Of a stretch of 64,000 nucleotides of DNA, positions 30,698 to 40,086 are shown piece by piece. Position 1 is the first letter of the stretch. The number at the start of each line of letters is the position of its first letter. The position numbers were made by a program, and so were the translations under genes. The notes under the pieces are model-generated. The model was not told the origin of the DNA and made no database searches. It saw nothing but the letters and a program-made list of their open reading frames with translations. This DNA comes from Micavibrio sp. (GTDB lineage Bacteria > Pseudomonadota > Alphaproteobacteria > Micavibrionales > UBA2020). The stretch covers positions 62,001 to 126,000 of the forward strand of contig JAPWJZ010000010.1 of the NCBI GenBank assembly GCA_028283745.1. Reading direction: 5' to 3'.

Positions 30698-31803
30698 TGG
30701 CTGATAATACTGTTCATGTTGCCGCCGCTTCAGCATCTTACAACATTACCATCGGCGCGGGCGTGTTGAAGACGGCGGGGGCGCGACTGAAGCCGCTGCT
30801 GGCCTCCCGCAAAATCTGCATTGTGACAGATGCGCAGGTCGCCAAAATCCACCTTATCGATACCATGAAAGCGCTGGAGGCCGCAGGCTTTACGCCCGCA
30901 CCGCCCATTATTTTGCCGGCGGGAGAAGAAACCAAAAGTTTCGATCATCTGCAATACATTATCGAGAAATGCTTAAGTTATAAGTTAGACCGTAAATCAA
31001 CCCTTATCGCTCTCGGTGGCGGTGTGGTGGGGGACATTACCGGTTTTGCTGCCGCCATGCTATTGCGCGGCGTGCCGTTTGTGCAAATCCCCACGACTCT
31101 ATTGGCGCAGGTCGATAGTTCGGTCGGCGGCAAGACGGCCATCAATACCAAGCACGGCAAGAATCTTGTTGGCGCTTTTTACCAGCCGAAGGCCGTGTTG
31201 ATTGATACGGAAACACTGACGACCCTGCCGGAGCGGGAGCGCAGGGCGGGCTATGCCGAAATTGTCAAATACGCCCTCATCAATGATGCCGCGTTTTTTG
31301 ACTGGCTCGAGGCAAACGGCAAGGCTGTGTTGGCGGGCGACGTTGCCGCTTTGTCAGAAGCCGTGCGCGTCAGCTGCCAGTCGAAGGCGGATATTGTTGC
31401 GGCCGATGAAACCGAAACCAAAGACATCCGCGCGCTGCTCAACCTCGGCCATACCTTCGGCCACGCGCTCGAGGCGATTGGCAAATTCGACGGCCGGCTT
31501 CTGCATGGCGAAGCGGTTGGGATTGGTATAAAATTGGCCTTCGACTTTTCGGTGGCGCTGGGGCTGTGCCCGGCGGAAGATGCGGGCAAGGTTGCCCGTC
31601 ATCTGAAAAATCTGGAGCTGATGACAAAAGCCCCGTTCACAGCCGGGGCAGACGAGGTGCTGGAAAAAATGCGCGGTGACAAAAAAGCGGAAGACGGCAA
31701 GCTCACCCTCATCCTCGCCCGCGGCATCGGCCGGTCCTTCGTTGCGCGGGATGTCGATGCCGCAGCGCTTGCGGCGTTCCTGCAGAAGAATTTTGTTTCC
31801 TGA
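30697..31803 (+). CDS. aroB: 3-dehydroquinate synthase
   Basis: ALGGGVVGDITGFAAAMLLRGVPFVQIPTTLLAQVDSSVGGKTAIN. Confidence 0.96.
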   Translation: MADNTVHVAAASASYNITIGAGVLKTAGARLKPLLASRKICIVTDAQVAKIHLIDTMKALEAAGFTPAPPIILPAGEETKSFDHLQYIIEKCLSYKLDRKSTLIALGGGVVGDITGFAAAMLLRGVPFVQIPTTLLAQVDSSVGGKTAINTKHGKNLVGAFYQPKAVLIDTETLTTLPERERRAGYAEIVKYALINDAAFFDWLEANGKAVLAGDVAALSEAVRVSCQSKADIVAADETETKDIRALLNLGHTFGHALEAIGKFDGRLLHGEAVGIGIKLAFDFSVALGLCPAEDAGKVARHLKNLELMTKAPFTAGADEVLEKMRGDKKAEDGKLTLILARGIGRSFVARDVDAAALAAFLQKNFVS

Positions 31804-31819
31804 AAGTTAGGTAGTTTCC

Positions 31820-33163
31820 ATGTCTCCAAATTACTGGTTTGACCTTGCGGCCTTTGTGGCGCTGTTGATTGCATCGGGGTTCTTTGCGGGGGCGGAAACG
31901 GCGCTGACGGGCGCATCCCGCGCGCGCATGGTGGCGCTTGAAAATACAGGCCAGAAAAAGGCAACGCTGGTGCTGGCACTGCGGGAGAAAAAGGAAGAGC
32001 TTATTTCCGCCCTGCTGCTCGGCAACTCGTTCATGAACATTTTTGCCTCCGCCCTGGCAACCTCCGTCCTTATGCAGTTTTTCGGGGAGCGGGGGATTGC
32101 GATTGCGACGCTGGGCGTGACGGTTATCGTTTTCGTCTTTGCCGAAGTCATGCCCAAAACCTATGCGCTGATGCATGCGGACCGCATGGCGCTTATTCTG
32201 GCGGGGCCGGTGAAGTTTGTGGTGCTGGTCTTTTCGCCCGTCACCATTACTGTTGGCAAGGTCGTCGGGTTTACCTTCCGGCTGTTCGGCATTGATACCA
32301 AGGGCCATTCCGAAACCGCGCACGAGGAAGAATTGCGCGGCGCGATCGAGCTGTTCAAAAGCTCCGATGCGGAGGAAAAAGTCGAGCAGGCCAAGGGCGC
32401 CATGCTGCGCTCCATCATGGACCTTGCCGATGTGACGGTTGAAAAAATCATGGTTCACCGCAAGAACGTGAACATGATCAACCTTGATACCCCCGTGCCG
32501 CAGGTGGTGGATGAAGTGCTGCAAAGCGCCTTCACCCGTATTCCCGTCTGGAAGGACACGCCGGATAATATCGTCGGCGTTATTCATACCAAGCTGCTGC
32601 TGCAGGAATTGCGCAACTGCAACGGCAATATTGCCAAGGTTAACGTGAACAATGCGATGATGGAGCCGTGGTTTATTCCTGAATCCACCACGCTGCTGGA
32701 CCAGCTGCAGGAATTCCGCCGTCGCCGCGAGCATTTTGCCATCATGGTGGATGAATACGGCATCGTCACCGGCATGGTGACGATGGAGGATATTCTTGAG
32801 GAAATCGTCGGCCAGATTGATGACGAGCATGACATTGCGGTGTCGGGCGTGCGCCCGCAGCCGGACGGCACCTATATTGCCGACGGCAAGGTCACCATCC
32901 GCGACCTGAACCGCGACTTTGAATGGCGCTTGCCGGATGAAGAATATTCAACCCTTGCGGGGCTGCTGCTGTTTGAAACCCAGCGCATTCCCGCCGTGGG
33001 GCAGATGTTCAACTTCTATGATTTCCGCTTCGAGGTGCTGAAGCGCCAGCGCAACCAGATTACGCTGATACGCGTGACGCCGCCGCAAAAGCAGCTGACG
33101 CCCGCGCAGGAGAAGGCGCAGGAAAAAGCCGCGCAGGAAAATATGAAGGAAGCACAGGCATGA
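31820..33163 (+). CDS. HlyC/CorC-family (CNNM/CBS) transporter
   Basis: N-terminal TM domain; CBS-type TRIPVWKDTPDNIVGVIHTK...FAIMVDEYGIVTGMVTMEDILEEIVGQIDDEHD. Confidence 0.9.
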   Translation: MSPNYWFDLAAFVALLIASGFFAGAETALTGASRARMVALENTGQKKATLVLALREKKEELISALLLGNSFMNIFASALATSVLMQFFGERGIAIATLGVTVIVFVFAEVMPKTYALMHADRMALILAGPVKFVVLVFSPVTITVGKVVGFTFRLFGIDTKGHSETAHEEELRGAIELFKSSDAEEKVEQAKGAMLRSIMDLADVTVEKIMVHRKNVNMINLDTPVPQVVDEVLQSAFTRIPVWKDTPDNIVGVIHTKLLLQELRNCNGNIAKVNVNNAMMEPWFIPESTTLLDQLQEFRRRREHFAIMVDEYGIVTGMVTMEDILEEIVGQIDDEHDIAVSGVRPQPDGTYIADGKVTIRDLNRDFEWRLPDEEYSTLAGLLLFETQRIPAVGQMFNFYDFRFEVLKRQRNQITLIRVTPPQKQLTPAQEKAQEKAAQENMKEAQA

Positions 33164-35088
33164 GCGGTATTGCGGGCTATCTTGGCCACGCGCAGGAACT
33201 TTCCGTCCTGCAGACCATGGTGCGCAAGCTGAACCACCGCGGGCCGGATGCGGAGGGCTTTCATATTGAAGCACCCGTCTACATGGGCGTGCGCCGCCTT
33301 GCCACCATCGACCCGTCCGAAAACTGGCTGCCGTTTTACAGCGAAGACCGCAAACACGCGATTGTTTTTGCGGGGGAGCTGTATAACCACAACGAACAGC
33401 GCAAAAAGCTGGAGGCGCGGGGGCATGAGTTTCGCACCCAGACGGATACCGAAGTTGTTTTAAAGCTGTACCAGACGCTTGGCCCCAACTGCGTCAACCA
33501 GATGCGCGGCGTTTTTGTTTTCGCCATTCACGACATGCAAAAAGACCTCGTCTTCATGGCGCGTGACCAGTTGGGCGTGCAGCCGCTGTATTACACCACA
33601 ACGCAATCAGGATCGTTCGTCTTTGCCTCCGAAATCAAGTCGCTGCTGGAACACCCCGCCGTGCGCATGATGCCTGACATGGTAGGGGTGGATGCGTTTT
33701 TGTCGCTGCATTACAGCCCCGGTACCGCCGGCATGTTCAAGGGCATCCACAGCCTGCCGCCCGGCCACCGCCTTATCTGGAACCATGGCCTGCACGTGAT
33801 GATCGAGCCATACTGGCAATGGGAAACCTTTGCCGCGCCCGACCCCGTGCTGAAAACCGATGCGGATTTTCAGGAACGCTTCGACGAATTGCTGGAAGAC
33901 AGCGTGCATTTGCGCCAGTTTGATGACGTGCCGTATGGCGCATTCGCCGGTGCGGATCTTGAAAGCGCGGCAATCCTGCACATCATGTCGAAAAAATCAA
34001 CGCGCCCGCTGCGCGTTTTTTCGGCCCCCTTCGATGTCTCGCGGGATGGCGTGCCGCCGGTTTCGGAGATTGCAGGCCGCGTTGGCGCTATGCATGAAGA
34101 AGTTGAATTCCTGCCCGAATACATGGACCGCCTGCCCGAATTGATCTGGGCGCTTGATGAACCGGTGGCGGAGCCGGAAATTCTGCTGTCCAGCCTTATG
34201 GCGCGCGCGGCGGGGCAGAACCTGAAGGCCGTTGTCGCGGGCACGGGCGCGGATGCGCTGTTTGCCAATTACCCGCTGCACGATACGTTGCTGGCGGCAA
34301 ATAAAATGCCCATTTCACTATATGGCGTGATGCGCGAATTTAAATCGCTGCTGCCAGTTTCCATGCTGGCGCGCAAAATTGGCACGCGCGGCAATATTGG
34401 CCAGCGCACCCGCCAGAAGCTGTTCGATTTTGCGGAAGCCGTGCGCGGCGGGTCTTTGTACCAGCAGCATATGTGCCTTGCCGCGGTTTTTGATTCACGC
34501 GACAAGCAGGAAATTTCCGTCGGCGCGCTGGCGCAGGTTGCAGGCACCTTTGCCGACCAGCAGAAAAACCCCGCCGGCTGGCCAACGCTGATGGCATCTA
34601 TGGTAGCGCACCAGCGGGAGCATTTTTTACCGGATGGTGTTTTGACGCCGTTTAACAAAATGACCATGGCCAATGGCGTTGCCTGCCGCCTGCCGTTTGC
34701 CGACCCGAAAATGGCGGAATTCATGCTGGGCGTGCCGGATCATCTGCGCCGCGGCGGCAAGGGGCGCAAGACGTTGCTGCGCAACTACGTTGACCGCGTC
34801 ATGCCGGGCCTTGCGGGCCAGCCGGCCAAGCCGCATGAATTGCCACAGCATAAAAACCTGCTGGAAACATGCCTTGGCACCAATCCCCTTCGTGAAATGG
34901 TTGAAACCTGCCTTTCCGAAGCCAGCATCAAGCGCCGCGGCATGTTTGATTACGCGGCTGTGCGCCGCATTATGGCGGGCGCGAAGGCCGGCGAAGCGCT
35001 GTTCATGCGTCAGGTTTTCTCCTTGCTCGTCCTCGAACTTTGGTTCAGGATATTTGTGGATCACGAGAAGGGCTGGATTTCCAAATAA
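33160..35088 (+). CDS. asparagine-synthetase (AsnB)-like protein with degenerate active sites
   Basis: AsnB layout (GIAGYLG, LNHRGPDAEG, GELYNHNEQRKKL, TDTEVVLKLY, RDQLGVQPLYY, VPYGAFAGADLESAAI, GTGADALFANYP). Confidence 0.85.
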   Translation: MSGIAGYLGHAQELSVLQTMVRKLNHRGPDAEGFHIEAPVYMGVRRLATIDPSENWLPFYSEDRKHAIVFAGELYNHNEQRKKLEARGHEFRTQTDTEVVLKLYQTLGPNCVNQMRGVFVFAIHDMQKDLVFMARDQLGVQPLYYTTTQSGSFVFASEIKSLLEHPAVRMMPDMVGVDAFLSLHYSPGTAGMFKGIHSLPPGHRLIWNHGLHVMIEPYWQWETFAAPDPVLKTDADFQERFDELLEDSVHLRQFDDVPYGAFAGADLESAAILHIMSKKSTRPLRVFSAPFDVSRDGVPPVSEIAGRVGAMHEEVEFLPEYMDRLPELIWALDEPVAEPEILLSSLMARAAGQNLKAVVAGTGADALFANYPLHDTLLAANKMPISLYGVMREFKSLLPVSMLARKIGTRGNIGQRTRQKLFDFAEAVRGGSLYQQHMCLAAVFDSRDKQEISVGALAQVAGTFADQQKNPAGWPTLMASMVAHQREHFLPDGVLTPFNKMTMANGVACRLPFADPKMAEFMLGVPDHLRRGGKGRKTLLRNYVDRVMPGLAGQPAKPHELPQHKNLLETCLGTNPLREMVETCLSEASIKRRGMFDYAAVRRIMAGAKAGEALFMRQVFSLLVLELWFRIFVDHEKGWISK

Positions 35089-35131
35089 TCAAGCTTTCTT
35101 CGTGCCGCTCGGGCAAAAAAGGGCAGGCGCC

Positions 35132-35866
35132 ATGATGTTGCGGATGACGGCGATAATAGCCGCACTGGTTTTAATACCTTCCATCGCCATGGCTGCAGAA
35201 GCCGGCGCGGAAAAAACAATCGTTCAAGAAGAAAAGCAGGAAGAGGCGCCGAAGGCCGAAACACCTTGGGGCAGCTTTTCCGCAACGCTGACCGGCGTGA
35301 CCGATTACCGCGACCGCGGCATTTCACAATCCGATGAAAAGCCCGCCCTGCAGGGCAGTATCGACTGGGAGCATGACAGCGGCTTTTATCTTGGCATCTG
35401 GGCATCCAACGTCGATTTCAACGATGCCGCCAATGCGCGCATGGAGCTTGATTATTACGGTGGCTATAAAACCACGCTTGCCAATGCCTTCGATGTTGAC
35501 CTGAGCGTCATGGAAACGACGTATCCCGGCGTTGCGGGCAGTTACGATTACAACTTCTATGAAGTGATTGGGGCGATTGGCCATGACTTTGGCCCTGCCA
35601 GCGGCAAGCTCAGCTTCACCTGGTCGCCTGATTATTTCGCCGATAGCGGCACGGAAACGTATACGCGCCTTTCCGGCGAAGCACCGTTGTGGGACAGCGG
35701 CTTTACGCTGAACGGCTGGCTTGGTTACCAGACGGTTGAAAATGAAAGCCGCGGCGGCCCGGATGCTGTCGACTGGGCGGCGGGTGTTGATTACAGCTGG
35801 AAGGGCCTTGACCTTGGCCTTAAGTATATCGATACCAACCTTGGCAACGGCACGTGTCCGGATGTC
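35132..35866 (+). pseudogene. TorF-family putative porin (TIGR02001-like), 3' truncated at the junction
   Basis: Signal peptide; WGSFSATLTGVTDYRDRGISQSDEKPALQGSIDWEHDSGFYLGIWASNVDF...; expected C-terminal strand missing after ...NGTCPDV. Confidence 0.75.
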
Positions 35867-35867
35867 A

Positions 35868-36629
35868 GTGGCCGGTCTCGTAACTTTAGGCAAAGGGCGC
35901 AAGGTGCAGGCTGCCGCGCCGATCAGCCTGCAGCCGGCCTATCGCAACATGAATGCCGAGATGTCCGAGCACGACGCCAAGCGGTTGCTGGCGCAGGCTG
36001 GTGTTCCTTCGCTGCCCGAGCGCCTGGCGAATTCGGCGCAAGAGGCCGTCGAGGCAGCCGAGACGATAGGATATCCGGTCGTCATGAAAATCTGCTCTCC
36101 AGTGATCCCGCACAAGACTGAGATTGGCGGCGTTCTGCTTGCCGTTCCGGATGGCGCGGCCGTACGTGCGGGCTATGATCTTCTACTCTCCCGCGCCACG
36201 GCCGCCGGTTATGAAAGCGCTGCCATAGAGGGCGTTCTTGTCGCGCCAATGGCGCCGAAGGGGATAGAGACGATACTTGGCGTCAATGTCGACCCGACTT
36301 TCGGGCCGGCCGTCATTTTCGGTCTGGGCGGTATCCATGTCGAAGTGTTGAGGGACAGTACGCTTCGGCTTGCACCTTTCGACGAAGCCGAAGCGCAAAA
36401 GATGATCCGTGAAATCCGTAGCTGGCCTCTGTTGGAAGGGGTCCGCGGCGGCAAGCCCGCAGACACCGATGCCCTAGCAAAGGCGCTCGCCGCGCTATCG
36501 CGCTTCGCAGCAGCCAATGCCGACACGCTGGTTTCGATCGACGTCAATCCTTTCGTAGTTTGGGAACAGGGTAAGGGCGCGGCCGCCTTGGATGCCCTCA
36601 TCACCTTTGCCGAACCGGATGAGATCTGA
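35868..36629 (+). pseudogene. acyl-CoA ligase (ADP-forming) ATP-grasp region, 5' truncated at the junction
   Basis: VAGLVTLGKGRKVQ...MSEHDAKRLLAQAGVPSLPERL...AAETIGYPVVMKICSPVIPHKTEIGGVLL; first internal ATG at 35949. Confidence 0.8.
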
Positions 36630-36632
36630 AAC

Positions 36633-37805
36633 ATGGAATTCGCTTTTTCCGCCGAAGAGAACCAGTTTCGCGACAAGGTCCGGACCTGGCTAGCCGAAAA
36701 CAAGCCAAGCGAAGCCCGGCCGCATGATGGCGTTCCGATGCGCGAGTTCGATCTGGCATGGCAGCAGCGCAAATATGAAAGCGGCTGGGCAGGCATCAAC
36801 TGGCCGAAAGAATATGGCGGCCAGGGCCTCTCGTTGGTTGAACAGATGATCTGGCACGAAGAGTGCGCCCGCGCAAGAGCACCGGGCGTCGGCTGCCTCA
36901 GCATCGCACTCAACCATGCCGGCCCGACTATCATTCTGACCGGCACCGAAGAACAGAAGGCCACCTATCTGCCTTCGATCCTTCGGGGTGAATTGGTCTG
37001 GTGCCAGGGATTTTCCGAACCGGGCGCCGGCTCCGATCTCGCCGGCCTCCGCTTGAAAGCAACGATCGACGGCAATCATCTCGTACTCAATGGACAAAAG
37101 ATCTGGACCAGCCACGCCCATCTGGCGACTTATCAGGAAACTTTAGTGCGTACAGGTCCGACGACGCCCAAGCACAAGGGCATCACTTGGCTTATCGTCG
37201 ACATGCGGACGCCCGGCATCCGCATTCGCCCGATCCGCACCATGGCGAACAACTATCACTTCTGCGAAGTCTTCTATGATAACGTTCGGGTACCGCTCAG
37301 CAATGTCGTTGGCGAAGTAGACAACGGCTGGCGCGTCGCAATGTCGACTTTGTCGTTCGAGCGCGGTTCCCTGACTGTGGGACGGGCCGCGGACCTTCGC
37401 TATGTCGTCGAAAAGCTGATCGACATGGCGCATGAGCGCAGCGGTCCCGATGGACGCAAGGCCGCAATCGATGATGACGACATCGGCGTCCGCCTCGCTA
37501 TTCTACGCGCCGAAATCGCCGCCCTGCAGGCCATGAACTACGAAACGATGTCCAAGGATCGGCAAGGCCAGGCCCCAGGCGCGGAAGCGTCGATGGATTT
37601 TCTTTACTGCAGCGAATTGCTGCAGCGCGCGCGATTGCTGGCGCTGGACATATTGGGAGCCGACGCGCTGGAATTATCAGGCGAAACCGGAAATTGGACA
37701 ATCTCCTATCTTGACGACCGCCACTATCTAATCGCCGGAGGTTCCGCAGAAATTAGGCGAAACATCATCGCCGAGCGTATACTTGGCCTGCCGCGGAGTT
37801 CGTGA
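36633..37805 (+). CDS. acyl-CoA dehydrogenase family protein
   Basis: GFSEPGAGSDLAGLRLKA...NGQKIWTSHAH...GGSAEIRRNIIAERILGLPR. Confidence 0.93.
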   Translation: MEFAFSAEENQFRDKVRTWLAENKPSEARPHDGVPMREFDLAWQQRKYESGWAGINWPKEYGGQGLSLVEQMIWHEECARARAPGVGCLSIALNHAGPTIILTGTEEQKATYLPSILRGELVWCQGFSEPGAGSDLAGLRLKATIDGNHLVLNGQKIWTSHAHLATYQETLVRTGPTTPKHKGITWLIVDMRTPGIRIRPIRTMANNYHFCEVFYDNVRVPLSNVVGEVDNGWRVAMSTLSFERGSLTVGRAADLRYVVEKLIDMAHERSGPDGRKAAIDDDDIGVRLAILRAEIAALQAMNYETMSKDRQGQAPGAEASMDFLYCSELLQRARLLALDILGADALELSGETGNWTISYLDDRHYLIAGGSAEIRRNIIAERILGLPRSS

Positions 37806-37806
37806 C

Positions 37807-38835
37807 ATGATAGACTTGCTCCCAGATGCGGACCAGCGGCAGATCATCGACAGCATTGCGGGATATCTCGGTAACCAATTCCCGGTTTCGCGGCTGAGCA
37901 CGGAATATTTAGACGGCGAGAACGAACATCGCGACAGCTGGAAGGGCCTCGCCGAGCAAGGCCTATTCGGCCTATCCGTGGCCGAGAATATGGGGGGCGC
38001 CGGCTTCACTTTGGTCGAAGACGTGCTCGCCGCCCGCGAGTTCGGGCGATTTCTTTTATCGCCTTCGGTACTAGCCTCCAGTCTGGCGGCGCACGTCGCA
38101 GCTACGGCAGGCGATGCCGAATTGGCAGCGGCGATCATCGATGGATCGACGCGCGTCTCCTTTGCGCGGCTCGCGGGGCCTGGCAGAATCGGCGTTCGGA
38201 TTGTCGGTGAAATCCATTTGGTCGATGCCCACCCGGATGATCTGCTGCTGGGATGGGGCAACAACGGCATCGCTCTCTTCGCTCGCGCCGGATTGGCCGA
38301 CTTACGGTCCGTGACGCCGATGGACGGATCGGTCAGACTTGAGCGGGCCTGGGCGAATGGCTTGGCCACCCGAATTTTCCTTCCCACCTCTACAGCACCA
38401 CTGGCGCGTCGCGCCAACCTCATGATGGCGGCGGCGCAAGCCGGCAATGCCGATGCGACCTGCAAGATGGCGGTCGAATATGCCAAAGTGCGCGAGCAGT
38501 TCGGCAAGCCCATAGGCGCTTTCCAAGCCATAGCCCACCATTGCGCGGACATGGCGATCCGCGCCCGAGCGGCGAGTGCGCAAACGGCGTTTGCGTCTAT
38601 CGCCGTGCGCGACGGTCGGGCCGACGCCGACCTTCAAATCGCCTCGGCATCGCTCGTCGCCTCAGACGCAGCCCTGCGCAATGCCACTATTGCCATTCGC
38701 GTACATGGGGGGATGGGCTTTACGGCGGAATGCGATGTCCATCTCTACCTGAAACGCGCCCATCTGCTCGATCATCTGAACGGCGGCGCACGCTTGCATC
38801 AAGAAAAGCTCCTTTCAGGCACGTTTACCGAATGA
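37807..38835 (+). CDS. acyl-CoA dehydrogenase family protein (second, adjacent)
   Basis: LFGLSVAENMGGAGFTLVEDVLAAREFG...YAKVREQFGKPIGAFQAIAHHCADM...HGGMGFTAECDVHLYLKRA. Confidence 0.9.
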   Translation: MIDLLPDADQRQIIDSIAGYLGNQFPVSRLSTEYLDGENEHRDSWKGLAEQGLFGLSVAENMGGAGFTLVEDVLAAREFGRFLLSPSVLASSLAAHVAATAGDAELAAAIIDGSTRVSFARLAGPGRIGVRIVGEIHLVDAHPDDLLLGWGNNGIALFARAGLADLRSVTPMDGSVRLERAWANGLATRIFLPTSTAPLARRANLMMAAAQAGNADATCKMAVEYAKVREQFGKPIGAFQAIAHHCADMAIRARAASAQTAFASIAVRDGRADADLQIASASLVASDAALRNATIAIRVHGGMGFTAECDVHLYLKRAHLLDHLNGGARLHQEKLLSGTFTE

Positions 38836-38875
38836 TGGCGACGGATAGCTGCAGGCTAGGCACAGGACTATTTGA

Positions 38876-40072
38876 ATGAACAGAGCTGCCATTGTCAGTC
38901 CGCTACGGACTCCCGTCGGCCGGTTCCTGGGCAGCCTAGCACCCATTCCGGCGGAGCGGCTCGCGGCACACATCATCACCGCTGTAGTCGAACGCAGCGG
39001 TGTGGATCCGGCTCGGATCGAGGATGTGATCTTCGCGCAGAGCTATGCCAACAGCGAAGCACCTTGCATCGGCCGCTGGGCTGCGCTGGCGGCGGGCCTG
39101 CCGGTCGAAGTGCCCGGCGCACAAGTGGATCGACGCTGCGGCGGCGGCCTTCAATCGATCGTCACTGCCGCGATGATGGTACAGACCGGCGCTGCCGATG
39201 TCGTGCTGGCGGGCGGCGTCGAGAGCATGAGTAACATCGAATATTATACCACGTCGATGCGTGGCGGCGCACGCGCAGGCAGTGTGCAGTTCTACGACCG
39301 GCTCGACCGCGGGCGCGAACGTTCGCAGCCCGTGGAACGCTTCGGCGTGATTTCCGGAATGATAGAAACCGCCGAGAATCTGGCGAAGGACTATGGCATC
39401 AGCCGCGAAGCCGCTGATGCATTCGGTGCGCAGAGCCAGCAACGGGCAGCGGCCGCATGGGATGCGGGCAAATTCGATGACGAAGTGGTGCCGGTCCCGG
39501 TGCCGCAACGCAAGGGCGATCCGATGCTGTTCACCCGCGACGAGGGCATCAGGGGCGACACTACTACCGAAACGCTTTCGAAACTGCGTGCAATCACGTC
39601 TGGCGGTACCGTCACTGCCGGCAATTCAAGTCAGCAAAATGACGCTGCGGCGGCTTGCCTGATCGTCAACGAGAACAAACTCGCGGAACTGGGGCTGCAG
39701 CCTATAGGCTATCTGAGCGGCTGGGCATCGGCAGGTTGCGACCCGTCGCGCATGGGCATCGGCCCCGTCCCCGCCGTGCGCCGCCTGTTTGAGAAGACCG
39801 GCATGTCCTGGGACCGACTGGATTTGGTCGAGATCAACGAAGCCTTCGCAACACAGGTATTGGCTGTGCTCAAAGGCTGGGATTTCGACGATCAATCGCG
39901 GATTAACGTCAATGGGTCAGGCATTTCCCTTGGCCATCCGATCGGCGCGACCGGCGTTCGTATCATGACCACCATGCTGCACGAATTGAAACGCCGCAAG
40001 GGCCGGTTCGGGCTCGAAACCATGTGCATCGGCGGTGGCCAGGGGATGGCTGCACTTTTCGAAGCCGCGTAA
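38876..40072 (+). CDS. thiolase (acetyl-CoA C-acyltransferase family)
   Basis: RTPVGRFLGSLAPI; DRRCGGGLQSIVTAAMMVQTGAADVVLAGGVESMS; NVNGSGISLGHPIGATG; CIGGGQGMA. Confidence 0.94.
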   Translation: MNRAAIVSPLRTPVGRFLGSLAPIPAERLAAHIITAVVERSGVDPARIEDVIFAQSYANSEAPCIGRWAALAAGLPVEVPGAQVDRRCGGGLQSIVTAAMMVQTGAADVVLAGGVESMSNIEYYTTSMRGGARAGSVQFYDRLDRGRERSQPVERFGVISGMIETAENLAKDYGISREAADAFGAQSQQRAAAAWDAGKFDDEVVPVPVPQRKGDPMLFTRDEGIRGDTTTETLSKLRAITSGGTVTAGNSSQQNDAAAACLIVNENKLAELGLQPIGYLSGWASAGCDPSRMGIGPVPAVRRLFEKTGMSWDRLDLVEINEAFATQVLAVLKGWDFDDQSRINVNGSGISLGHPIGATGVRIMTTMLHELKRRKGRFGLETMCIGGGQGMAALFEAA

Positions 40073-40086
40073 AAAAAGGAAGCAAA

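Noticed and set aside
31709-32830. 373-aa ORF antisense to the CorC-family gene
   Set aside because: Shadow ORF; CBS-domain protein clearly encoded on the + strand.
34673-36121. 482-aa ORF spanning asnB-like, torF and junction sequence
   Set aside because: First part is the wrong frame of the AsnB-like gene and the last part is out of frame past the junction; only 35132-35866 is meaningful.
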